From Lachnoclostridium sp. UBA7215 (lineage in GTDB: Bacteria; Bacillota; Clostridia; Lachnospirales; Lachnospiraceae), in the NCBI GenBank assembly GCA_002490465.1, contig DKUB01000012.1, positions 1 through 53,271 on the forward strand: DNA of 53,271 nt, in the 5' to 3' direction. Of the stretch, positions 33,851 to 42,651 are shown one piece after another. How positions within the stretch are numbered: position 1 is the first letter of the stretch; every line of letters starts with the position of its first letter. The translations under genes were made by a program, and so were the position numbers. The notes below the pieces were generated by a model. It saw only the letters and a program-made list of their open reading frames with translations, did no database searches and had not been told where the DNA came from.

Positions 33851-34852
33851 TCACCGTTCGTCAAATGGAATACCAAAATGTTCATAGGCATTCGGCATTG
33901 CCACACGCCCTCTTGGTGTGCGGTCTATCATACCATTTTGAATCAAATACGGTTCATATACATCCTCTATTGTACCGCTGTCCTCCCCGATACTTGCAGC
34001 GAGCGTATCTAAGCCTACCGGACCGCCGCCAAATTTCTGAATCATTGTAAGCAGAATATTACGGTCTGTATTATCCATTCCAAGCCTGTCTACCTCCAGC
34101 TTATCCAACGCATCCCCGGCGACAGCCAGCGTAATTACACCGTCATGCTGTACCTGGGCAAAATCACGGACACGCTTTAACAGCCGGTTGGCTAAGCGCG
34201 GCGTTCCTCTTGAACGCCTTGCAATCTCAAAGGCCCCCTGCTCTTCCACTTCAACATGAAGTACCTTTGCTGAGTGCAGGACAATCTCTGCCAGCTCCTC
34301 TACCGTATAAAATTCGAGGCGGTTAATAACGCCAAAACGGTCACGTAACGGCGCTGTCAGCATTCCAGCCCTTGTCGTTGCCCCAACAAGGGTAAACTTT
34401 GGCAAATCCAGACGAATGCTCCTGGTAGATGCTCCCTTCCCTATCACAATATCAATAGCAAAATCCTCCATTGCCGGATACAGGACTTCCTCGACCTGGC
34501 GGTTCAGACGGTGAATTTCGTCCACAAACAACAAATCTCCATCCTGTAAATTATTTAAAATTGAGGCCATCTCTCCCGGTTTTTCAATTGCCGGACCAGA
34601 AGTGATTTTCAGGTTTACATCCATCTCATTGGCAATAATTCCTGCCAGCGTGGTCTTCCCTAATCCAGGAGGCCCATACAGCAGTACATGATCAAGGCTC
34701 TCTCCTCTTCCTTTTGCTGCCTCAATATATATTTTAAGATTATTTTTCACCTTCTCCTGTCCAATATAATCTGAAAAAAGTTTCGGTCTCAACCGATTTT
34801 CTACTTTATAATCTTCTTCTATCAACTCTGTTGATATCACCCGTTTTTCCAC
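33851..34852 (-). CDS. ruvB: Holliday junction branch migration helicase RuvB
   Basis: 333 residues. Walker A GPPGLGKTT, Walker B LLFVDEIHRL, sensor GATTRAGMLTAPLRDRFG, arginine finger in RSRGTPRLANRLLKR and the C-terminal winged helix (GGPVGLDTLAA) are intact. RuvB forms hexameric motors on RuvA-bound junctions. The likely start is GTG at 34852 with GGAGG five bases upstream; the ATG at 34864 includes that site and has none of its own. Directly downstream of ruvA. Confidence 0.97.
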   Translation of the reverse strand: MEKRVISTELIEEDYKVENRLRPKLFSDYIGQEKVKNNLKIYIEAAKGRGESLDHVLLYGPPGLGKTTLAGIIANEMDVNLKITSGPAIEKPGEMASILNNLQDGDLLFVDEIHRLNRQVEEVLYPAMEDFAIDIVIGKGASTRSIRLDLPKFTLVGATTRAGMLTAPLRDRFGVINRLEFYTVEELAEIVLHSAKVLHVEVEEQGAFEIARRSRGTPRLANRLLKRVRDFAQVQHDGVITLAVAGDALDKLEVDRLGMDNTDRNILLTMIQKFGGGPVGLDTLAASIGEDSGTIEDVYEPYLIQNGMIDRTPRGRVAMPNAYEHFGIPFDER

Positions 34853-34867
34853 ATGCCCCTCCATCTT

Positions 34868-35473
34868 TTATGTTCCAATCACCTTTAAACTCTGTTTCAA
34901 AATATCTTCTACTGACATTCCTTCTGCCGACACTTTTTTCACCGCTGTGGCAGCCTGCGAAGCAGAATATCCAAGCGCTGTCAGAGCCTGGACCGCATCC
35001 TGTATCACCAGTGTATCCGCACTGTCATATCCTTTCGCATCCTCTGACAGAAAATCAGGCATAAGGGCATCGGATGATATTTTATCCCTTAACTCAAGAA
35101 TAACCTTTCCTGCTGTCTTTGCCCCAATACCCGGCGAACGTGCAATCGCCTTTGCGTCATCCGTCAATATAGCAATACGCAGAGCATTCGCATCCATAAC
35201 GGTCAATATACCAAGTGCCCCTTTCGGTCCCACGCCGCTGACAGTAATCAACAGCTTAAACATTGCCAAATCGTCTCTTGTCAGAAACCCAAATAACTGC
35301 AGGGCGTCCTCCCTGACATGAGTATATGTATATATTTTTACTTCATTTCCCGCCTGAGGGAGCGCTTGAAGCACAGAACCTGATACTAAAATTTCATATC
35401 CGATTCCCTGATTTTCTACAACAATAGAACCATCATTTACCGCCTCAAGCACACCTTTTACAAATGCAATCAT
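34868..35473 (-). CDS. ruvA: Holliday junction DNA helicase subunit RuvA
   Basis: 201 residues. N-terminal OB fold (MIAFVKGVLEAV...VREDALQLFGF), tandem helix-hairpin-helix motifs (VSGVGPKGALGIL, SPGIGAKTAGKVILELRDK) and the C-terminal RuvB-binding helices (VQALTALGYS). It binds the four-way junction and loads RuvB. No ruvC follows, as expected for Firmicutes, where RecU does that job. Confidence 0.97.
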   Translation of the reverse strand: MIAFVKGVLEAVNDGSIVVENQGIGYEILVSGSVLQALPQAGNEVKIYTYTHVREDALQLFGFLTRDDLAMFKLLITVSGVGPKGALGILTVMDANALRIAILTDDAKAIARSPGIGAKTAGKVILELRDKISSDALMPDFLSEDAKGYDSADTLVIQDAVQALTALGYSASQAATAVKKVSAEGMSVEDILKQSLKVIGT

Positions 35474-35507
35474 TATTTCTTCCCTTCTGAAGCCTTTTTA
35501 CAAACAG

Positions 35508-37094
35508 CTATACAAGTGTATCAAAAACATGTAAAAAATGCTGTACCATTTTTCGTTTCATCGGCCGTGCTTTCCATTCCTCATAAGTAATCTCGCAGCT
35601 CTGGTCAAAGGTTTTATTAAAATCCTCCGTCACCTTTCTTCGGAATTCTTCATCATACACCCAGACCCCGTTTTCAAAATGGAGATAAAAACTGCGGTAA
35701 TCCATATTAATCGTACCAACAATAGCACAGTGTTCATTCATAATAACCTTAGAGTGCACAAATCCCGGTGTGTATTCATAAATTCGAATCCCGTGCTTTA
35801 ACAGGATTCCGTAATTATATTCCGTCATCATCTTAACATGCTTTTTATCTGGTATACTCGGAGTAATAATCCGTATATCCACTCCCCGCCTTGCCGCCTC
35901 TAAAAATGTATCAACCATAAAATCTTCTAAAATCAAGTACGGCGTCATTACATAAAGAATCTTTCCGGCATACTGTATCATCTGCTTATAGACACTGCCG
36001 ACAAAGGAACGCGCTCCCAGTGCGGGCCCATCCCTCAAAACATGACAGAAAATATCATTATCCGGGAAAGAAGCAGTTGGCCGGTATTGATTACAATCCA
36101 CCAAACTGTCATTTTCTACACAGGCCGTCCAAAGTTCAAGAAATGTAATCGTCATCCCCCACACGGCATCCCCCTCAATACGGATTCCTGCATCCTTCCA
36201 TACCCCAAAACGCTCCACGAGGTTTGCATATTCATCTGCAATATTAAACCCGCCTGTATAAGCTATATTGCCATCCACAACAACGATTTTCTGATGATCT
36301 CTGAAATTCATAAACAGTTTACTGACATATTTATGAATTGGATTAAAGATTTCTACTTGAAAGCTCTCTTCTCGAAGCTTTGAGGCATAGTCTTTTCCTG
36401 TCCGCAAAAGTGCCCCAAAATCGTCATAAAGAAACTTCACTTCAACCCCCTGCTCCACCTTCTGCTTTAATATGGCATGAAGCTTATCCCAAAGAGCCCC
36501 CTCTGCCACAATAAAAAATTCAAGGAAAATAAAATTTTCTGCTTTTTCTAAATCTTCAAAAATATCCTCAAAAGCGTCCTCACCAAATTCATAATATCGA
36601 ACTTCATTGTTTTTGTAAATCGGCGCCCCCTCTGCCTGCATGTAACGTGACAGCCGTGAGGTGACCGGATGTTTTTCAATAAATTTCCGCTCTACCTCAT
36701 CATTCATGGACAGATACTTGTCCACTTCTTTGATCTGGTCAGCAATTTTCCGGTTCAGCTTGTTGCGTTTACCGACCTTTCCCCAGATAGAAAACATAAT
36801 GTTTCCGGATATAGGCAGAACAACGATAATGCAGAGCCACGCAAATTTATATGCCATACTCCGGTTGTCATTTGTCAGTGCCACAATAACCAACACCCCT
36901 AATACTTCCATTGCTATATAGAACCAGACAGAATTCTGCCTCAGTAAAAACGGAATAAATAACAATATTAAAAACTGCATCAACACAAGCAGCGCAACAA
37001 CAAAGGCGCGTAAAAAACCGCTGAGACTGTTCTGCACTCTGCCCTTTAATCCCTTAAGATATTTCAATGGCTTCTTTTGTTCCCGGATATTCAT
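35508..37094 (-). CDS. cls: cardiolipin synthase (phospholipase D family)
   Basis: 528 residues. Two N-terminal membrane helices (about 28-75), then two phospholipase D half-sites. The first is complete: HQKIVVVDGNIAYTGGFN. The second reads HSKVIMNEHCAIVGTIN; it keeps His and Lys but is one residue shorter than the usual motif and has Asn-Glu where the Asp is expected. The enzyme should join two phosphatidylglycerols. GGAAGG precedes the ATG. ruvA follows 34 bases downstream. The second-site change may mark a subfamily rather than loss of activity. Confidence 0.93.
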   Translation of the reverse strand: MNIREQKKPLKYLKGLKGRVQNSLSGFLRAFVVALLVLMQFLILLFIPFLLRQNSVWFYIAMEVLGVLVIVALTNDNRSMAYKFAWLCIIVVLPISGNIMFSIWGKVGKRNKLNRKIADQIKEVDKYLSMNDEVERKFIEKHPVTSRLSRYMQAEGAPIYKNNEVRYYEFGEDAFEDIFEDLEKAENFIFLEFFIVAEGALWDKLHAILKQKVEQGVEVKFLYDDFGALLRTGKDYASKLREESFQVEIFNPIHKYVSKLFMNFRDHQKIVVVDGNIAYTGGFNIADEYANLVERFGVWKDAGIRIEGDAVWGMTITFLELWTACVENDSLVDCNQYRPTASFPDNDIFCHVLRDGPALGARSFVGSVYKQMIQYAGKILYVMTPYLILEDFMVDTFLEAARRGVDIRIITPSIPDKKHVKMMTEYNYGILLKHGIRIYEYTPGFVHSKVIMNEHCAIVGTINMDYRSFYLHFENGVWVYDEEFRRKVTEDFNKTFDQSCEITYEEWKARPMKRKMVQHFLHVFDTLV

Positions 37095-37153
37095 CCGTTC
37101 CTTCCCCCCTCTGCCTCTCTCCTAACTTTACCATTGTAGCATATTTTTACAAT

Positions 37154-37182
37154 TTGCAACACCTCTTTTTTTGTTGTATACT
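37154..37182 (+). promoter_or_regulatory. promoter of the YprB-like gene
   Basis: TTGCAA (37154-37159) and TATACT (37177-37182) with 17-base spacing, 30 bases before the ATG. Confidence 0.75.
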
Positions 37183-37212
37183 CTCAATATATAAAAGAAA
37201 GGATATGCGGGC

Positions 37213-38337
37213 ATGGAACAAATCATCTCTTCTCTCACCCAAAATCATAAAGCTTTGGAAAACAGCCTGAACTCTCTTCTGACAGAGCCGGAACAGCTCT
37301 GTTTCTTTGATATTGAGACGACCGGTCTTTCCCCTGAAGTTTCTTCTGTCTATCTGATTGGCGCCGCTGTCTGGAAAAATGACGAGTTTCAAATTATTCA
37401 ATGGTTTGCGGATGATTATGTAAGTGAAAAGGAACTGCTTCTCTCTTTTTCCGAATTTTGTTCTCCCTTCCAGACATTTGTCCACTATAATGGGACATCT
37501 TTTGATATTCCTTATTTAGAAAAAAAATATAACGCTCATAAACTGAATTCTCCTTTCAGGGATAAAAAAAGTATTGATTTATTCCGCTCCCTTCCAAAGA
37601 ACAAGTCATTTTTTTCTGTGCCAAACCGCAAACTTGCTACAATGGAAAAACTTTTGTCCTTCTCACGCACAGATACCTTTTCCGGCAGGGACTGTATCCG
37701 GCTCTACACAGAATTTATGCACAAAAAATATTTCCGGGATCCATTGGCCAACGAGCGCAGAAAACAGCTCCTGCGCCACAACTATGACGATATACAGGGA
37801 ACGATTCTCTGCGCCCAGTTATTCTCCTATCGGTACGGGATTCTTGACCCTTTTTCTGTGGAGTGGAAATTCCCGCTAGAAAATCAATCCTTTATCCAAA
37901 TAAAAGGACATCTCTCACGCGGATATTTCCCCCTTGCCCTGACATACACAGGGCAAAATGGCATCGGGCCGTATTATAACTATGGGGAAAACTGCTTTTC
38001 GGTCCAAATTCCCCTTTTCTCCAGCACACTGCGTCATTATTTTAAAGACTATAAAAATTATTTCTATCTTCCGGAGGAGGATACAGCAATTCATAAAAGT
38101 GTAGGCACATACGTTGACAGGGATTACCGCCGCCAGGCCACTGCCGATACATGTTATGTGAAAAAAAGCGGAACTTTTTTTGCCCTGCCTGACAGTTTTG
38201 CCGCTGATGAAGTTCCCCTTTTTCGCGAAACAAGAAAAAGCCGCCCTGTCTTTATGGACATCGATACCCTTTCCACCCTGCCGCAAAATCGGCTTTTTAA
38301 ACTTTTGGACGCGTATTTTCACACGGCACCGGCATAA
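37213..38337 (+). CDS. YprB-like ribonuclease H-fold exonuclease
   Basis: 374 residues. The first 200 carry a DEDD-type nuclease core: FFDIETTGLSPEVSSVYLIG (motif I with D and E), FVHYNGTSFDIPYLEKK (motif II) and LRHNYDDIQGT (motif III, Asp). Such YprB proteins are predicted 3'-5' exonucleases; in Bacillus the gene sits beside a helicase gene, which is not the case here. The C-terminal part is unassigned. It is on the plus strand among minus-strand genes and overlaps the degV gene tail to tail by 19 bases. Confidence 0.85.
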   Translation: MEQIISSLTQNHKALENSLNSLLTEPEQLCFFDIETTGLSPEVSSVYLIGAAVWKNDEFQIIQWFADDYVSEKELLLSFSEFCSPFQTFVHYNGTSFDIPYLEKKYNAHKLNSPFRDKKSIDLFRSLPKNKSFFSVPNRKLATMEKLLSFSRTDTFSGRDCIRLYTEFMHKKYFRDPLANERRKQLLRHNYDDIQGTILCAQLFSYRYGILDPFSVEWKFPLENQSFIQIKGHLSRGYFPLALTYTGQNGIGPYYNYGENCFSVQIPLFSSTLRHYFKDYKNYFYLPEEDTAIHKSVGTYVDRDYRRQATADTCYVKKSGTFFALPDSFAADEVPLFRETRKSRPVFMDIDTLSTLPQNRLFKLLDAYFHTAPA

Positions 38338-39182
38338 GCTACTACAATTCCGCCCTTTCCTGCATACATACTGGCAATCCCCCTTGTGGGCACAATGCGG
38401 ACTGCAATATCCGGAAATTTTTCGTGTATCGCAATTTTAAGAAAAAAAGCCCGTTCCGGGCAATGACAATGGGAAATAACTACAGGCCCGGTAATACCTG
38501 CCGATACCTCTTTCATTACTTGCTTTTGCAAAAGGGATAATGCTTTTTTTATTCCCCGCGCCTTCCCACACTGGCTGATTCCGCCCTCCCCGTTTGCTTT
38601 AAGAATTGGACATATGCGGAGTGCCTCTGCAAGCTTTGCCTTCAATCCCACCAGTCGTCCATTCCTCTCAAGCATATCCAGATTCTCCAAAACAAATCGC
38701 GTTTCCATATTCTGTACTGTGTGCTTTAAGAGCTTTCTGATATCCTGAAAAGATTTTCCTTCTTTTTCCCACTGTATTATCTTCATAGCAAGAAGTGTCT
38801 GCCCCGCGGAAGCACTTTTACTATCTACTACACAAATATGTTGTTTATGGCCTTCCTTTTCTGCCTCCTCCCGCATAATTTCTGCAGCCAGCCGGCCACT
38901 CATATAAGAACCGGTCAAAACGGAAGAACCGGTCAGGACATAAATACGCTCTGCCTCCTTATCCCGGCATTTCACATACTGTGACGGAGAGGGGCAGGAA
39001 GAGCCAACCATCCCCGGTTCCGCCTGTATTTTCTTTAAAAGCTCCCGGCTGTCTAAAGATTCATCATCATTAATTTCTTCTTTTCCAATACGAATCCTCA
39101 ACGGCACAGAAACAATTTCCCCACGCTCTTTCATCTCTTCCGATAAATCCCCACAGCTATCCATCAATATCTGATACCTCAT
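38319..39182 (-). CDS. DegV family fatty acid-binding protein
   Basis: 287 residues. DegV signatures: ILMDSCGDLSEEM at the N-terminus, SSCPSPSQYV, VLTGSSVLTGSYMSG, CVVDSKSASAGQ, LENLDMLERNGRL and a C-terminal EDD-fold region. DegV/FakB proteins hold a fatty acid for phosphorylation by FakA; no fakA is nearby. The start at 39182 (MRYQIL) has GGAGG nine bases upstream. A second DegV domain occurs in the fusion gene at 45027-46832. Confidence 0.92.
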   Translation of the reverse strand: MRYQILMDSCGDLSEEMKERGEIVSVPLRIRIGKEEINDDESLDSRELLKKIQAEPGMVGSSCPSPSQYVKCRDKEAERIYVLTGSSVLTGSYMSGRLAAEIMREEAEKEGHKQHICVVDSKSASAGQTLLAMKIIQWEKEGKSFQDIRKLLKHTVQNMETRFVLENLDMLERNGRLVGLKAKLAEALRICPILKANGEGGISQCGKARGIKKALSLLQKQVMKEVSAGITGPVVISHCHCPERAFFLKIAIHEKFPDIAVRIVPTRGIASMYAGKGGIVVAYAGAV

Positions 39183-39276
39183 GGCAAATTTCCTCCTCAC
39201 TCGAATGGTAATCTCCTTCTAATGAGAATTGCCAAAAATTTCACATCTTATACATGTCGAACTTCTCTATAAAGTC

Positions 39277-39348
39277 AAAAACCCGCATAGAATATCAGAA
39301 AAGAGCATCTCATATCAATGCCGTTTTCTAATCCTCCATACGGGTTTG
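39277..39348. terminator. terminator of rpmF (long-loop)
   Basis: AACCCGCAT (39280-39288) and ATACGGGTT (39339-39347) pair with one G-T, enclosing a loop of about 50 bases. Read on the minus strand it ends GCGGGTTTTTG. The long loop may hold extra structure. Confidence 0.55.
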
Positions 39349-39371
39349 TTTTTTACATAATGTACGCAGAT

Positions 39372-39557
39372 TTATTCTGCATTCGTAGCAATAATCTCTT
39401 TTTTATTATAACTTCCGCAATTTTTACATACTCTATGCGGAACCATAAGCGCGCCACATTTACTGCACTTTACTAAAGTAGGAGCAGTCATTTTCCAATT
39501 TGCTCTGCGCTTATCTCTCCTGGATTTTGAAGATTTATTCTTAGGACAGATACTCAT
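39372..39557 (-). CDS. rpmF: 50S ribosomal protein L32
   Basis: 61 residues, the normal length. N-terminal MSICPKNKSSKSRRDKRRAN and a zinc ribbon CSKC ... CKNC are the L32 pattern. GGAGG lies ten bases before the ATG. It has a consensus promoter of its own and a terminator after it. The yceD (DUF177) gene that often precedes rpmF is not here. Confidence 0.96.
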   Translation of the reverse strand: MSICPKNKSSKSRRDKRRANWKMTAPTLVKCSKCGALMVPHRVCKNCGSYNKKEIIATNAE

Positions 39558-39597
39558 GCCGATTACACCTCCTCGTAAATACTCAAACACTTGTATC

Positions 39598-39626
39598 ATT
39601 ATACAGGTCAATCCAGAATATGTCAA
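39598..39626 (-). promoter_or_regulatory. consensus promoter for rpmF
   Basis: TTGACA (39621-39626) and TATAAT (39598-39603) at exactly 17 bases spacing: a perfect sigma-A promoter in the ackA-rpmF gap. Confidence 0.9.
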
Positions 39627-39658
39627 CTAAAATTTCTCAAAGTTGGTAACTTTCTATA

Positions 39659-40858
39659 CTAATCCTGTTTCACAAGAGCTACTGTCTCCCGTGCAATTGC
39701 CAGTTCTTCATTTGTAGGAATCACCATAACCGTAACTGCTGAGTCAAGTGTGGAAATCACCTTTTCCTCTCCACGCACCTGATTTGCCTGCTTGTCTAAA
39801 GAAATTCCCATATATCCAAAATAGTCCATAATTTTTTGTCTTACTTCAATGTTGTTTTCTCCGACACCGGCTGTAAAGATAATGGCATCTACACCGTTCA
39901 TAGCCGCAATATAAGAACCGATTACTTTTGCTGCCCGGTAACTGAATACATCAATCGCCAGTTCTGCCTTTTTATTTCCCTGTCTTGCTGCCGCATCTAA
40001 GTCGCGGAAATCACTGGATACTCCACCGGAGATACCAAATACTCCGGACTCTTTATTCAAAATCTGCATCACTTCCTCAAGGGATTTGTCTAAGGTGTGT
40101 GCCAGATATTCTACAATTGTAGGGTCGATATCACCGCAGCGGGTTCCCATTACAAGCCCCTCCATTGGCGTCATTCCCATACTGGTATCTACCACTTTTC
40201 CATTTTTTACAGCAGAAATACTCGAGCCATTCCCCAGATGACAGACAATTACCTTACTGTTACCGGGGTTCAGCGACAGAAGGTCAATGGCACGCCCTGA
40301 CACATAGCTGTGACTTGTGCCATGGAATCCATAACGGCGAACCTTAAAATCTTCGTAATAAGAGTAAGGAAGTCCATACATATAGGCAACCGGTTCCATT
40401 GTCTGATGAAATGCCGTATCAAAAACACCGACATTTGGCACACCCGGCATAATAGCCTGACATGCACGCACGCCTATCAAATTTGCCGGATTGTGGAGCG
40501 GTGCTAATGGACTGCACTCTTCCACACCGCGAATCACCTCATCATCTATGATTACGGACTCCGTAAATTTCTCCCCGCCATGTACGAGCCTGTGTCCAAC
40601 AGCATCTATCTCACTCAGATCTTTTATCACTCCATATGAATCGTCTGCTAAAGCATCCAAAACCATACGGATTGCCACTTCATGGTCCGGCATTTCTTTA
40701 TCAATTACTATTTTGTCTCCACCTGCCGGCGTATGGTTAAGCCTCCCATCAATTCCAATTCTCTCACACACCCCTACCGCAAGTGCTTTTTCTGTATCTG
40801 AATCAATCAACTGGTATTTTAGGGATGAACTGCCACAATTAATTACTAATACTTTCAT
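39659..40858 (-). CDS. ackA: acetate kinase
   Basis: 399 residues, usual length. VINCGSSSLKYQLID, NPANLIGV, GVFDTAFHQTM, RRYGFHGTSHSYVS, HLGNGSS and ITAGVGENN cover the ATP and acetate sites. It interconverts acetyl phosphate plus ADP with acetate plus ATP, the last ATP-yielding step of acetate formation. AGGAG stands eight bases before the ATG at 40858. Its usual partner pta is not adjacent; serine acetyltransferase, which frees acetate downstream via cysteine synthase, lies just upstream. Confidence 0.97.
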   Translation of the reverse strand: MKVLVINCGSSSLKYQLIDSDTEKALAVGVCERIGIDGRLNHTPAGGDKIVIDKEMPDHEVAIRMVLDALADDSYGVIKDLSEIDAVGHRLVHGGEKFTESVIIDDEVIRGVEECSPLAPLHNPANLIGVRACQAIMPGVPNVGVFDTAFHQTMEPVAYMYGLPYSYYEDFKVRRYGFHGTSHSYVSGRAIDLLSLNPGNSKVIVCHLGNGSSISAVKNGKVVDTSMGMTPMEGLVMGTRCGDIDPTIVEYLAHTLDKSLEEVMQILNKESGVFGISGGVSSDFRDLDAAARQGNKKAELAIDVFSYRAAKVIGSYIAAMNGVDAIIFTAGVGENNIEVRQKIMDYFGYMGISLDKQANQVRGEEKVISTLDSAVTVMVIPTNEELAIARETVALVKQD

Positions 40859-40942
40859 TTGCTCACTCCTTCTGACGCCGTGCGCCACATTTAATATATT
40901 CTATTATACGCCCGCTCTTTTTAAAATTCAAGTGTTTATGCA

Positions 40943-41830
40943 TCACTGGCTGAACTGCAGCTCCGGATTTTTCACATTCACCTTTGTTCCCGGCTCAATA
41001 GAATCCACGATAAAAGCATTTCCTCCGATAGTAACGTCATCTCCGACTACGGTATCGCCGCCAAGAACGGATGTGTTAGAATAGATTGTAACGCGGTTTC
41101 CAATCGTGGGATGACGCTTATTTCCCTTCAACATCTGCCCCCGCCGGGTTGACAGCGCCCCTAATGTCACTCCCTGATATATTTTCACGTGATCGCCAAT
41201 TTGTGTCGTCTCACCAATAACAATGCCGGTGCCGTGATCAATAAAAAAATATTTTCCTATCCGGGCCCCCGGGTGAATATCAATTCCCGTTGCACTGTGT
41301 GCATACTCTGTCATAATACGGGGAATCAAAGGGACACCCAAAAGCACAAGCTCATGCGCAATCCGGTAAATGGTTATCGCATAGACTCCGGGATAAGAAA
41401 AAATAATCTCATCTGTATTATAAGCAGCCGGATCACCGTCATATGCAGCCTGAATATCTGTGTAGAGATATTCCCGGATTTTGGGAATTTGTTCCAAAAA
41501 AGAATTTACTATCCGGTCTGCATCCTTTGTTGCTGTTGATTTTGGACATCTCTCACAGCCCTGTGCAGAATCACTAATTACCCTAGCCACCTGTTTTCTC
41601 AGATTATACTGGATGAATTCTATCCTCTCCCCCACCAGGTATTTGAGATACTCCCTCCGCACCCGGTTGCCGTCAAAAAAACCCGGGAATAAAACCCTGC
41701 GGACTTCCTCCATCACCTCTATTAAAATTTCTTTATTTACAATATTATCTGCCTCTACCCGTACTGTTATATCATGGGTTTCATAGCTTTGCAAAATCAT
41801 ATCAATTAATCGTTCTGAATCTTCTTTCAA
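40943..41830 (-). CDS. serine O-acetyltransferase
   Basis: About 295 residues. The C-terminal half is a left-handed beta helix of hexapeptide repeats with the active-site pattern GIDIHPGARIGKYFFIDHG and GIVIGETTQIGDHVKIYQG, ending in GAKVN-like GTKVNVKNP. The helical N-terminal half is the usual CysE/EpsC extension. It makes O-acetylserine for cysteine synthesis. The start is unclear: no ATG with a good site exists; TTG 41830 (MKEDSERLID) is taken here, with GTG 41842 and TTG 41890 as other options. It closely follows the response regulator gene. Confidence 0.88.
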   Translation of the reverse strand: MKEDSERLIDMILQSYETHDITVRVEADNIVNKEILIEVMEEVRRVLFPGFFDGNRVRREYLKYLVGERIEFIQYNLRKQVARVISDSAQGCERCPKSTATKDADRIVNSFLEQIPKIREYLYTDIQAAYDGDPAAYNTDEIIFSYPGVYAITIYRIAHELVLLGVPLIPRIMTEYAHSATGIDIHPGARIGKYFFIDHGTGIVIGETTQIGDHVKIYQGVTLGALSTRRGQMLKGNKRHPTIGNRVTIYSNTSVLGGDTVVGDDVTIGGNAFIVDSIEPGTKVNVKNPELQFSQ

Positions 41831-41861
41831 GGATCTTCCCACTCTCCTCTCAAATGCAATT

Positions 41862-42632
41862 TCACTGTTTCCTGCCCAGTACCTTATCAATCATTTGAAA
41901 TAATTTATCTTTATCCGGCGGCTTTAATAAATACCCATCGGGTTTTAAATCAAGAATTTCTTCTACTTTCGCATGCTCAGATATCCCTGTTAAAAAAATA
42001 ATGGGAATATCCTTTGTCTCATCGCTCATTTTCAACACTTCAAATATTTTCTTGCCATTATATACCGGCATAGCATAATCAAGTAATACTAAATCCGGAT
42101 GATAGCGACCGATGGCAGACATCGCCTGGACTCCGGACGTCGCCACCTCAACATCATATTTTTCCTTGAGCATACTCCGCATCTGACGCAGCTGAAGGGC
42201 AAAATCATCTACAACAAGAATGAGGGGCCTGCCGCTGTTCCGTCTTTCAACTGATGTTTCTCCGGACTTTCCGGCTATTCCTAACATCTCATTTATTTTA
42301 TCATAAAGAGCATCCTTTTCTGTTTTCTTTGGCAAATTCTGATAGCTGCTGGAAGAATGAATTTTTTCAAATGTAGCATCCAACATTTCAAGACCTATCG
42401 AAATCACTGGTATACGGCGGTTGGACTCAGACAATCGGTCCATAAACCGCTTATCCGGATTCGTGCATTTTATAAAACAGAGAATGATTAAATCCGGTTT
42501 AAACACCTTTTTAACACCTTGAAGTACATCAAAATCCAGGGTACAGAGCTTCACATCGAATTGCTCCTTTAAAAACAAGTAAAAATCATGTGTATCGTCA
42601 CACTGCTCCCCCATAAAAATTATTTTTTTCAT
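41862..42632 (-). CDS. response regulator with a degenerate N-terminal receiver and an intact C-terminal receiver
   Basis: 256 residues. Residues 1-118 look like a receiver-type alpha/beta fold (MKKIIFMGEQCDD, PDLIILCFIKC) without the phospho-Asp context. Residues 135-253 are a full receiver: VVDD (141-143 acidic pair), LLDYAMP with Asp185, LTG with Thr215 and KP with Lys237. There is no DNA-binding or enzymatic output domain, so it probably passes signals by protein contact. GGAGAGG lies before the ATG. It follows the hybrid kinase gene by 19 bases and is its likely partner. Confidence 0.88.
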   Translation of the reverse strand: MKKIIFMGEQCDDTHDFYLFLKEQFDVKLCTLDFDVLQGVKKVFKPDLIILCFIKCTNPDKRFMDRLSESNRRIPVISIGLEMLDATFEKIHSSSSYQNLPKKTEKDALYDKINEMLGIAGKSGETSVERRNSGRPLILVVDDFALQLRQMRSMLKEKYDVEVATSGVQAMSAIGRYHPDLVLLDYAMPVYNGKKIFEVLKMSDETKDIPIIFLTGISEHAKVEEILDLKPDGYLLKPPDKDKLFQMIDKVLGRKQ

Positions 42633-42651
42633 AATATCCTCTCCATTCGTG

